From Combretum micranthum (lineage: Eukaryota; Streptophyta; Magnoliopsida; Myrtales; Combretaceae), in contig JAMXBD010000231.1 in assembly GCA_024138025.1 (NCBI GenBank), positions 1,116,001 through 1,180,000 on the forward strand: a stretch of DNA of 64,000 nucleotides. Reading direction: 5' to 3'. Position 1 is the first letter of the stretch. Every line of letters begins with the position of its first letter. This document shows positions 47,896 to 58,220 of this stretch, piece after piece. The translations under genes and the position numbers were made by a program. The notes beneath the pieces were generated by a model. It worked only from the letters and a program-made list of their open reading frames with translations, was not told the origin of the DNA and searched no databases.

Positions 47896-48360
47896 AACTA
47901 GGGACTGATTCAAGGTTATGAAAATTAACTTTAGGTTTGATTGGAGAGAATCTCCAAATTATTTAAGTGAAGTGATTATCATATACCTTCAATTACTAAT
48001 TGATTAAGACGAAATAGATTAAACCTCTTTGTCGGTTTAGGGTTCAAGAAACTCGGTTTTGGCGTATGACGTCGCCCTGGTGATCTCCACCGCAATATAT
48101 AGTAGAGGGTAGCTATAGTCTCCTATGGTGATGACCGAAGTCGAAGCCACCGCGAAATTTTTTTAAAGGCAAAAAAAAAATTAATTAGGGACTGATTCAA
48201 GGTTATGAAAACCAACTTTGGGTTTTATTGGAGCGAATCTCCAAATTATTAAGTGAAGTGATTACCATATAACTCTTATTACTAACTAATTTAATTGAAT
48301 GAGACCAACTGGCTTAAACCTCTTCTTCGGTTTAGGGTTCAAGAAACTCAATTTTGGCAT
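47545..48360 (+). repeat. Tandem array of SINE 3' half plus flank, about 240-295-bp period
   Basis: The block GGTGTCGCC…GGTGAT…CTCCACCGCAATA occurs at 47545, 47783 and 48068. The flank block TTCAAGAAACTCGATTTTGG occurs at 47757, 48042 and 48338, and GGGACTGATTCAAGGTTATG at 47901 and 48190. Each unit therefore joins a SINE 3' half with A tail to about 160 bp of the original insertion site. Units differ by scattered substitutions, so the duplication is not very recent. Confidence 0.85.
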
Positions 48361-49440
48361 GCATAAAACTATTCTCAGTTTGATCATTTAATTCATTATC
48401 CACTTATTAATCCATCAATTAATTCAGTTCCTTGAATCCTTACGTGTGGACGAAATTACTTAGGTTGAACCAGTTTTTAACCAAATTGATTATGGTCTTA
48501 GAAAACTAGAATCGGTCTTTATAACTTTCATATTATTATTGTTGTTGTTGTTGTTGTTTGTCAAAACTATTAATTTGACCATATATTTCCTAGGTTTCAT
48601 ATTTTAATCCACAGAAAAATTTTGTTAAGATTAAGTGTTTTAAGAAGATTAAACAAGGGATTGATGAGGTTGGTTGAAAATTTTTAATTCACTTAACGTT
48701 AATGCATTTTGATTTTGGGATTTTGGTTACGTAGACTGTAATCAAGAGGTAAAATAGAGTATTGAAAATCTTGCCAAAAAACACATTTTTAGTTGATTTA
48801 AATTTCCTAAAAGGATTAAAGCTCTATATTTTTAGGAACGGTTTGATATATTATCATCTTATTACATGGAGAACACTTAAACCTATTTCAAAAATTATTC
48901 CTCTAACTTTATTCAACTAAACACCATACAATCAAAACTACTATTATGGGAGGACACACTCATGCCTCATTTGAATATCATGAGATCAATTTAGACATGA
49001 CAACAACACATTTAAACTCATGCATGCGCATTCCTTAAAATTCCAAAAATCATTACAAAATTTATCATTTAAACTAAACTAGCCATCAATACACTCAATT
49101 GGGCATAGCATTGAACATACTCATCGCCTATATCATTAGATTCATCAATTGCTACAACTAACATGGATCCTCATGTGAATTAGCACTTGTCCTTGTCAAT
49201 TGTATGGAAGCATGTATCATTACATTCTTGAACATCCAGAGCCAAGGCACATATCCCACTATGTTTCATCAGCGGGGCCAAGACAAGGAATATAAAAAGC
49301 GCACTCGAGGTTCTAAAGTACTATAGCTAACAATTGCACCAATTATAAGAAATAATTACACCATTTGAGAATACAACAAGGAACTAAAATGTGAATTCGT
49401 TCACAAATTCCTCAATAAGAAGCATCAAAGAACATAATCA
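48361..49440. other. Intergenic or 3' flank, no gene seen
   Basis: AT-rich, with a (TTG)n run at about 48538-48557. It is the downstream flank of the DUF1218 gene on the minus strand. No coding frame seen. Confidence 0.4.
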
Positions 49441-49495
49441 AGAAGCGAACAGCAAAGCTATGAAGTTGATGATGTACTGAAAGATGGTGAAAATT

Positions 49496-50453
49496 CTAGG
49501 CTTTCTCGCTTTCATCGTCTGATGAGCCCACGTTTTCGACCTTTTGGCTGGCGATAATAACACCCTTTGTCCAAGCCATGAAGTATAAGAAATCAAAGAT
49601 CATGGTTATGATAATGAACACAGCCGCTGCTATGAAAACCCCTTTTCTCAATGTTTGACAGGATATGTTCTGAGAATATATCATTTTCCTGTACATGGTG
49701 TGGTACGCGTTCTTGGCTGCTCCAGCAATCAAACACAATAGTGCTATTAGGAAAACCAACCTGCATCAAATCACCATACGAGGAAGTTCAAGCCTTTGTT
49801 TAATGAAATCTCATTGTTAAATGTCGGGTTTTGGTATAGAGGATCATTTGTTACCATGACAGAACCATATACAGAATGGACCACATTCGACTAGCTCCAG
49901 CCAAAGACCTTCCAAAGCAACCGCACTTTGTCATAAACATCAACAGAAACTGACTAGCTACAAGAAATAGAATCGCCCCCACTGCATATTCAGTTGCTTT
50001 ATTGGACTTGTAGACACAGTATGTTGAATTCGTTCGTCCATCTTGATATATCCCGCCCTGCAGAACAACATAACTATAGAAATCAATATACACTCCATCA
50101 TATAAGAACATCCCCATCCTGGTTACTTAACACGGGATCCATGTGTAGCACTCATTTTTTGAGATCCTACAGATGCGGGTTTCTTCAATTTTTTAGGTTC
50201 TCTATAAATGATCCCAAAAGAAAGGTTTGTCATGTCTTTATATATATATTAACTTTATAAAAATGTATTGTGTAAAAGGGTCGTTACAAATGTAGATGCT
50301 CTAAAGCAAATAGCACAAGTTACAATGAAATGCAGTACTCACATTGCTTTTCCGTCTCTCGGCAGCAATGGTGAACCCGAAAGAGGCCAGACCAAGTGCC
50401 ACCACAAAAACGAACATTACCGTTGGGATCTTTCCCTCCTTTTGCTTATCCAT
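49496..50453 (-). CDS. DUF1218 four-helix membrane protein (MWL/VCC-like), three exons
   Basis: Exons on the minus strand: 50453-50343 (MDKQKEGKIPTVMFVFVVAL…), 50057-49855 and 49760-49496. Introns are GT-AG (phases 0 and 2) and the joined frame is 192 residues with a TAG stop. Four hydrophobic helices (about 11-30, 62-80, 94-117, 143-165), a Thr-Tyr-Cys-Val-Tyr motif after the first loop, a K-C-G-C-F-G-R turn and N-A-Y-H-T-M-Y before helix 4 are hallmarks of the plant DUF1218 family (PF06749). Some members, called MWL or VCC, affect secondary-wall lignin and leaf vein patterning; a role here is inference. Length matches the family (about 180-200). The tail is acidic (SSDDESEKA). All exons are clean, so the gene appears functional. 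Confidence 0.93.
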
Positions 50454-50531
50454 TCTCTTCTTGGTGCTACTCTTAGAATATTAAACTCCAATGGATGGTT
50501 GAATGATGGAGAGGCAGGAAGACAAAGATGG

Positions 50532-50541
50532 TATTATATAG
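50532..50541 (-). promoter_or_regulatory. TATA box of the DUF1218 gene
   Basis: The minus strand reads GCTCTATATAATACC about 80 nt upstream of the ATG at 50453. This implies a start of transcription about 50 nt before the ATG. Sequence and spacing are close to ideal for a plant TATA promoter. Confidence 0.7.
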
Positions 50542-50918
50542 AGCATCGTTGTGAAGTGGGGTGGTGAGAGTTAGGAAACAGGAACTGAAATTAGATACGT
50601 TGGTTAGTTTCCACTGGGTCTATGCAAATGGACACAGTGGAAGTCGAGCTGACGATGGACAGAAGTAAGACGGAAAATCAGTCAAAGTCAGAAAGCTGAC
50701 CGATATCTTATTATACAAATAATAACTTAGTCAAATTTAGTTATACTGCATTTTCTAAGCTTAGCCGTAATGCCTTTGAACATCTTCTTTAGTTTGGTCT
50801 GATAAAAGGATTTCCTTTCCATTTACGCCTTAAATCGACTCAAGATTGAGAATGATGCCACGCAAGAATGGCCTTCCTAACTCCTAACTATTACATAAAA
50901 ATTAGTATACTCTAAGAT

Positions 50919-51925
50919 AAGGATGAGTGGGTACAAGATGAGAAAGGTATGAAATATTATCTATACCCTATCTTATTAGGTACAAGGTATTGAGTTTTAT
51001 ATCTGAAACCTACATTGCGACTCATTCTACCCACCATGTACCATGTACTCTATAAAATATACATAATACTCTGTGGAACTAGTAATTTTTTTTAAAAATA
51101 AAATCTCCATATTTTTTTCTTTCTTTTTAAAACATTAAGTTTACAATCTTTTATATGCTTTCATACAATACGTAACACAATCTTATTTTCATACATTCAA
51201 TATAGATAAATTTAAAAAGTAATTTATTAATATCACAAATTCTATAATATAAAAAATTTATTCATACGTGAAAGTTAAAACCTACAACAAATACTTATGT
51301 AACCTATTTATGTGGCATTAAACAAAATTATAAAACTTGCGTAAAATTCCAAAATTAAAACTTTAGAACTACTTCTATAGATTAATTAGTGCTATGATAT
51401 AAGCAACATCTCTATATAATTTAAGAGTTTTTTTTTTCTTTTTTGGCCACTATATAATTTGAGGGTTCAAGTACATATATATGACTACAATTCTTTTCAA
51501 ATAAAAATAATAAGTCATTCTAAAATAAAATAGTATAAATCCTTCTATAACAAAAGATAAGACTTTATGAAATGTGGCTTATAAATAATAATCTTGAATA
51601 TATGTTGTTGCAAAAAAAGTGATATATTATTATTTATTTTATATTAATATTATCATATAATATTTAATAATGTAGATATATCGACCAAAAAAAAAAAAGG
51701 TAGATATATTATACTCTAGAATCTATATTTTCTACGACATAATATAGATTTCAAAGTGGGTACAAGGTTTGAATATCTCATACTTGTATCCTATCACGTG
51801 AGAGCAAGTTCTAAAAAATTGAATTTGTACCCTATCATATGACCCTTAATACTCATACAAACCATACTCGATCATGTAGGATCAAGAGGGTATCCTGTAC
51901 AATAGGGTTACCTGCCAACCTCTAA
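50919..51925. mobile_element. Non-autonomous hAT-type element, about 1.0 kb, TSD TCTAAGAT
   Basis: TCTAAGAT occurs exactly at 50911-50918 and 51926-51933, an 8-bp duplication as made by hAT transposases. The ends are imperfect inverted repeats (left AAGGATGAGTGGGTAC; right GGTTACCTGCCAACCTCTAA). Subterminal 'gggtacaa' and 'acccta' words are repeated inside. The interior is AT-rich with no transposase. It lies about 470 bp upstream of the DUF1218 start codon and could influence its promoter. Confidence 0.8.
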
Positions 51926-51933
51926 TCTAAGAT

Positions 51934-52869
51934 CATTTTTATTGAAATTGTTCAACATCAAAACCCTTGCTAAGCAACTCAAATCACCAATAAAGAGAGT
52001 TGCTCAATATGACATTCTAAGTAACTTTCTAAAGCCAACTTTAATGCTAAGGAGCTTCATAAGGTTTTTACCACATAAGTCACCATTTTATGAAACTCTC
52101 CATCTTAAAAACCTTTTCATTTTATTCTTAAAGATCATTAAGAGATTCCTTAACATTTTTTATGTTTTTGTAGGTCCTACGTTATAATTACTTTCCCGAT
52201 ATCTTAATGTCATTCCAACTTAATTTTAATGTAAATAAAAAATATTAAATGAATTTGTAATACAAATATTACACACATATATATTGTTAATATTTAATTT
52301 GTTGTCAAAGAAAAGAATTAAATTTTTTTAGTACGGTGATTGTTTTTATGTTTACCATTGACGTGCTCTTGCTTTGCAATTTGTGTTTGCAAATTTGGAG
52401 TGAAAAACATTTTAAACATATAAAATATTAAGAGGAAAGTTGGACACATGGGTCCCTCTCTGGGCTTTGTCAGGAAGAAACTCCGAGCATGATACTTCAC
52501 CTGAAAAGCCGCGCCAAGAAACCTCAGTTTAAGTAGATCTAAATAACCTATGGTTAACGATGATAAGAAGCTCAAACAGTCAATCCAAACACTGTTATTC
52601 CATATTTTGCTTATGAAATGTATATTAAAATGCCCCCGAAACAATAAAAAAGAAATAAGAAAACTTCAATATCATAGGTTTTCACAAACAAATTGTCAAA
52701 TAAACAATGGATGCTTAAATGAAAAAATGAAATAGCTGCGCATAAAGATAGTAATGTAAACAAATGGCAAATAAACATTAATCTTAGTTAAAACATGCCT
52801 CGAATATAAAAGGGGCGACCAAAAACTAAAAGCCAAACAAAAATAAAAGATACGCTGGGATCAAACAAA
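51934..52869. other. Intergenic, no gene seen
   Basis: AT-rich with several short frames on both strands, none with protein-like character. Confidence 0.4.
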
Positions 52870-53930
52870 TCTAAAACCTAGAGCTGATAATTCAGGACCT
52901 GACCCTTAAAATCGGATACAATACGACACGATTATAAAAGAGTTTGATAAGTAAAAATCAACACAAATAATAAACGGGTCAAATTCAGAAACGACACGAA
53001 TTTAAATGTTCACGGGCTTTGGTGTAGGACCGAAACACGTTTCCAAACCTACAAACCCATAAAATATATTATTATTGTTTTGTATGCTTTATTTTATTAA
53101 AATATAATATTATTATATTTAACTAAATTATAAATTGACAACACTATCTATACAAGAAACGGATTATATATGGGTATAACATATTATAAATTATATATAC
53201 AACATACTTATATTATATATAAAATATAGATCTTATTTAATAAATAAAAAATATATAATTTATATATTAATATACAGTTGATTTATTTTCTACGTATACA
53301 ACATATATTATATAGTATGTAAATCAAATATCTATAACAATTACATGTTATAGATATAACTCATACATATAATAAAATTTATATGTTAAAAATACATTAT
53401 TTATACCTCATATCAATCTTATGAATATAACATATTATATGAATATTTATATTAAAATAGAGTTTGCACATATAACATTTATAAAGTGGGCAGATTGTAT
53501 ATAAATATACATGTAACTTATAGAGTAAATATGCAGAATCAATTACATAAATATAATGTATTTTGCTTAAATATATATCATATATATGTGACATAACATA
53601 TATAACAAACATTTATAATACATGTGTGCATGTGTGTGTACTTGTCTATATGCATATAAGATCAATATGTTATAAGTATGCAATTTATATTATGTAAGTG
53701 TATATATGTTATGATTTATTTGTTATATGAAATGAATATGTTATGTGTATTAAAAAATATAAATCATATATAACATAATATATGGATTATATATCTACAT
53801 TAAACTATATAATTCATATATAACATTTATAATTTGTAAAGATTATATAAATAAATATATAACTTAAAGAGTATATATAAACTATAAATTACATATGACA
53901 TATACCATATGGGTATATGTAGATGCAGCA
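52870..53930. repeat. Transposon-like edge followed by low-complexity AT-rich block
   Basis: 52870-53060 carries AATTCAGGACCTGACCC, ACGACACGATT and ACGACACGAATTTAAATG-type words common at the edges of plant hAT/CACTA-like repeats. 53060-53930 is nearly pure A/T with endless TATATAAC/ATTATATA variation. No matching far end was identified. Confidence 0.4.
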
Positions 53931-54290
53931 TTCTTCCTGAAGTGATCACACACACATCGCGTGGATCTCACGCTTGACATGTGACTTCAGAGTGTTGTTG
54001 AGGAGATAACACTTGATGATAGGCTTGGAAAGTATGACGGGAGGAGAAATAGGTGGTCTCAGTATCTCAAATGCACAAGTGATAGGTAGGGAAGCTTAAG
54101 CAGACCTCGTGCATAAATTTTATAATTCTTGAGTAGTTGAGCTAATAGTACTTGATTTGCCTTGTTTGATCTTTCTGAATAGTCTCCTCTATAGAATGTT
54201 GTTTGTCTTCTCTCTCCAAAAGCCCACAAATGAGAAAAAGTGGTTGAGTATTTATAGACACTTGGCATGGATGATAATTATCAGATCATC
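53931..54290 (-). repeat. Minus-strand LTR-like promoter segment
   Basis: The minus strand has GTGTCTATAAATACTCAACC (TATA at about 54249-54256), followed by a leader with a GAGAGAGAAG block and CATTCTATAGAGGAG. This resembles the U3/R part of a copia- or gypsy-type LTR. No primer site or LTR ends were found, so it might equally be the promoter of an unrecognised gene to the left. Confidence 0.35.
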
Positions 54291-55016
54291 TCAGTGATTG
54301 ATAGATGAGAAGCAAGCTCAACTCATGGTTATCTTGAATGAGTTCCTTATGAGTTAAGGCCAATAGTAATCTCCTATGTGTATGAACCTATCTAAGAAAT
54401 GTTGGATGCGGTAGATCGGTCCATCAATCCCTATTCCGAGCTCACAAAGCCAAATCTGCCCAAGTCATCCCAATATAATTGAACTGAACTCACTGGACCC
54501 TATCACTCAGCCTACGAGTCAAGCCTAAATAAATAAAATATAATATTTTATTTTGAAGTCTATCTACATTTTTTCCCCAACCAAAGTTCTTCGAACGAAT
54601 TTTAAGTATTTTGGGCATTGCTTAATCAATAATCAGTGCATGATGCTGTTAAGTGCTCTTATAGAGTTAAAAACTTCATTTTTAGTTGATAAACCATTGA
54701 GTAAAATTCAATCACCATCGCTGCAACCCAATTTATTGCATATAGTGGTATCGTAATGCTTGAACTTGCTGCACCACTTCAGTTGTGCATATCGCCTTGT
54801 ATTTACATGAATGATATTGCCTCCATGGAGCCATCTGATATTTATATCAGATCCTCAATTTCTTTCACGTGTGTAAATGATTTAATGATTCCTTTCATAA
54901 GTGTCCAATCAAATATATGTATCGTAAATTTGTAATGATTGTATCAATCATACTTACAAGATAGATTTTTCTTTTCTATTTTGCAATTAGATTTTTTTTC
55001 AACAATAAAACAATCT

Positions 55017-55145
55017 TCATAATATCTTGTTAAATCTTCAAATATGTTGTTAAATCTTTAGAATATCTTGTTAAATCTTCAATTATCTTGTCAAGTCTCC
55101 ACATTATCTTGTCAAATCTTCACATTATCTTATTAAATCTCCAAT
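55017..55145. repeat. Minisatellite of ATCTTGTTAAATCTTCA units
   Basis: Six or seven degenerate head-to-tail copies of a 17-20-bp unit (ATCTTGTTAAATCTTCAAT and variants with GTCAAATC or GTTAAATC). It lies in non-coding DNA left of LTR B. Confidence 0.8.
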
Positions 55146-55433
55146 AATGAAGAAGTACTCCATGACATCTTAATGCATATCTTCTCCGAATTGGATAGTT
55201 TTCCCAATATCTTATCATCATATTGAGAAAATCACTTCAATCTTAGCTTTCAAACCTTTCGATATCTATCTCTTTGGTTCATCATGTTAGCTATTTATAT
55301 GTACATCCGCTTGTCTTTTCTTCTTACTTTTATTAAGCAACCTCAAACATAAAACAAAGGTGTGATTCATCATTTATGTTCTTAAATGAACTTTTCTTTT
55401 TGTTACTTTTTTTTCAATATTAGAATTGCAAAG

Positions 55434-56257
55434 ATGTTCCATAATTGTGAAAAACAACAACCTCTTTAGTTTATCTTCCCTATAATATAAAGATAAATAG
55501 ATTATAAAGAAGGACAAGTTTGTCATTTGATATAAAATAAGAGGGTTTTATGATCAATCCTAAAGTATATAAAAGGATTATTAAGAAGAGTCAAATAGTC
55601 AAAGGATATTAAATAAGAAGGTTTTATGGTCAAAGTTGAAATATAATTTTATTGTGTTCACATGGAAAAAAAATTGATTAAGAATGGATTTTTGCAGCTT
55701 AAATTGGACATGAACCTAGGGTTTTTCCTAAACAACATATCTCTATAAATATACCCTTAACCTACGAGTTTGCCACACAATTCCTTAATCAAAACCCTAA
55801 GAGATTTGGAGTATGTTTAAGACATTTGAAAACCGCCGGCTTATATATTCTTTCCTTGTCAACAAAAATCTAATTTTAATACAATTTTGGTCACATGACA
55901 GACACATGACATAAGATCAAAAGTCACGAATCCCTATATATTCTTTCTTTGTCTTTTCTCCAACAAAACCCTAAACCTAGATTCTTATCCTTTGAGAGTT
56001 TATAGCCGCCAAAGGATTTAGAAGTCCATCAGAATTGGAAAACATACATATCGATTGAAGGAGATTCAAAATCTAGAAGCGAAACACTAGAGTGGTTTTG
56101 GAGAATATCACATTCAAATCCAATTGAAGGAGAAAGATTTAAAGAATTAGGGTTTCTGATTTCAATCAAGTTCTGCAAATTATAGGTATGTATGAATTTG
56201 CCCTATATCTACAGATTCAAAGTTATAAACTTTTTTAAGGGATTATTCATAGAAGAT

Positions 56258-56290
<33 letters not shown>

Positions 56291-57546
56291 ATGTTGTGAA
56301 GGATTGTGGAGATCAAGGAAGATTTGAGGAGAAATTGATGTTAGGGTTTTTGTGAAGTAAAAACAAAATTAACAGGTGAGTTAAGATTTGGTTAGGGTTA
56401 TGGTATTAGGGTTAGGGTTTGACATCATGATTACAATTGATTTTAATTGCGACATATATTGATATACAGGAGTATCATGAGATTAGGGTTCCATTTCAAT
56501 TAAAGTTTCTATTGAGTAGATTTGGATTAGAAGTAAATCCAGGTACGTCCTTACCTTGTTTGCTGCTTGTGCATGATAGGTTTAGAATTTATAACCTGAT
56601 TAACAAATATACGACTTTAATTGAAATTGAGTATTGGTTGTGAGTGGTTTCAACTAGAGTAGAACTCATGGTGAGGCCATGGTGGAGGGTGATCTCTAGT
56701 GAGACAACCTGATGATCCTTGTGTGAGGTTATCCCGAGTTGACTCATGCTTGGAGATGATTCTGGTAGATTAAGAGTCGTGCTTTCGAGCTTTGGTTGGG
56801 CATGCAAACTGTATATATGTATACATATGTGTTTCGAAATCTGAGTTATTCCGGGTTTGGGTTTATATCATGAATATTCCTAAACGGTGTTGGTTGCAGG
56901 CTAATGAAAAGATAAATTAATTTGTGCTTGTTGCATTAGAAATTATAAGTTGTATGTGATACTGTGTTATGTATAATCATGTGTTGTGCTTGTGGTTTGG
57001 ATGTATTGGGCCTTCGTGCTCAATCCTTTATCTTTTTCAGGTACAGGTGATGGAGATATTATTTATGACTTGTCTGGTTATGACTTGTATTTTGACCATG
57101 GGGATGGCGATAATAGACTTGACTACACTGCAGAGGATAGGATGTTATACAGGAGATATAAAACAAAAAAAAAAGATCTCTTGAGTTATTGAAGAATTTT
57201 GAAACAATATTTTGATTATTTATCTTTTTGAGGATTTGAAGTATTGGTTTTTATGTAATAGTTTATTAAACAGGATTATATGTTTTTAGTTGGAAGTTAG
57301 ATCTTTTCTGGATTATTATTGGCTTTGGTTTTGCCAACTTGGATTTAGTTTATATTACAGGAGATATTTGAAAGTTATAAATTACAGGTTTCACGGGTTT
57401 TGTTCCTTCTGGAGTACCCTTAAATGTGGGTTCATGGAGATTTCTATATGTTTATATTTTATGGTATTGAGATTTAGAGCCTTTGCGTGTCTCTTTTAAG
57501 AGAGGGACACGTGGCAGGTCTTAATGCCTTAGTTTAGGGCGTTACA
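55434..57546 (+). mobile_element. LTR B, related to A; right end sure, left end uncertain
   Basis: Ends TTAGGGCGTTACA (57546), like A's TTAGGACGTTACA. Homology to A is clear around 56690-56790 (CAACCTGATGATCCTTGTG) and 56880-57060. Signals in order: TATA (CTCTATAAATATACCC, about 55741), leader, donor-like TATAG^GTATGT (56186), an (AT)n/(GT)n run (56262-56290), acceptor-like ATATACAG then an open exon to CCAG^GTACG (56543), and acceptor-like TTTTTCAG before the acidic frame (57040-57192). The left boundary is placed by comparing the TATA offset with A. No gag-pol was seen; solo LTR is likely but no target duplication was confirmed. Confidence 0.7.
57040..57192 (+). other. LTR-borne short acidic reading frame, copy B
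   Basis: After TTTTTCAG the frame reads GTGDGDIIYDLSGYDLYFD, then a G/D-rich stretch and a basic end (RRYKTKKKDLLSY) before TGA. The putative upstream exon stays open (YHEIRVPFQLKFLLSRFG, then LEVNP) and joins in phase at CCAG^GTACG. Copies A and B share GTG(D/E), Y.LS.YD and the phase. The longer basic tail is unique to B. Confidence 0.45.
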
Positions 57547-58220
57547 TATGCTAATTCTTATATTCATCATGCAACTTAAATCTTCACTATATTCATCAAA
57601 AGTATCACCCTTGATATAGTAATTAATATTTCTTCTCACACACTTATCATGTCCACATCACATACATATATACATTTGACGTTTACAATATATGCTTTAA
57701 CTTCATTGATTATTATTATTATTATTTTATGTTGTAGCAGTTGTTGTTACATGATAAAGAATACCTCTAACCAATCTTGGTCATTCACTAAAGCAGCGAG
57801 GTGGCATCATAGAAAGATGGCAAAGGAGGCAAGAGAATAATCAATTTCAAAGTGCAAGAGCTATCAAGACAAAGGAGATAAATGGTAGTCAAGCTATCGG
57901 CGATTAAGTTGCTAAAGGTGATCAAACTTGAGATGCATAAACCATCAGGAAAAAGGAGATGAAGCATGGTCAAGTTCAAAAGCCAAAGATTTCAAGTAGA
58001 AGGAGACCAAAGGTATGCAAACACCAAGTGTTGAAGTTATCAGGCAGAGAGACATATTAGTACGCCAAGCTGGCAATCCGCCACAAATCCAGCTTATGCA
58101 ACACCAATGGGTAGACAATACTATTTTCGAAGATACATTATGGGACAAAGTCTCTCACCCTAACTAATGTGTAACCCCGCACCACACACCCCCACCCCCC
58201 TCTCCTCCCAATTGATGGTG
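57547..58220. other. Between LTR B and the PMD pseudogene
   Basis: No confident coding frame. A short (ATT)n run lies at about 57710-57726, followed by purine-rich DNA. It may contain decayed 5' parts of the PMD gene. Confidence 0.35.
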
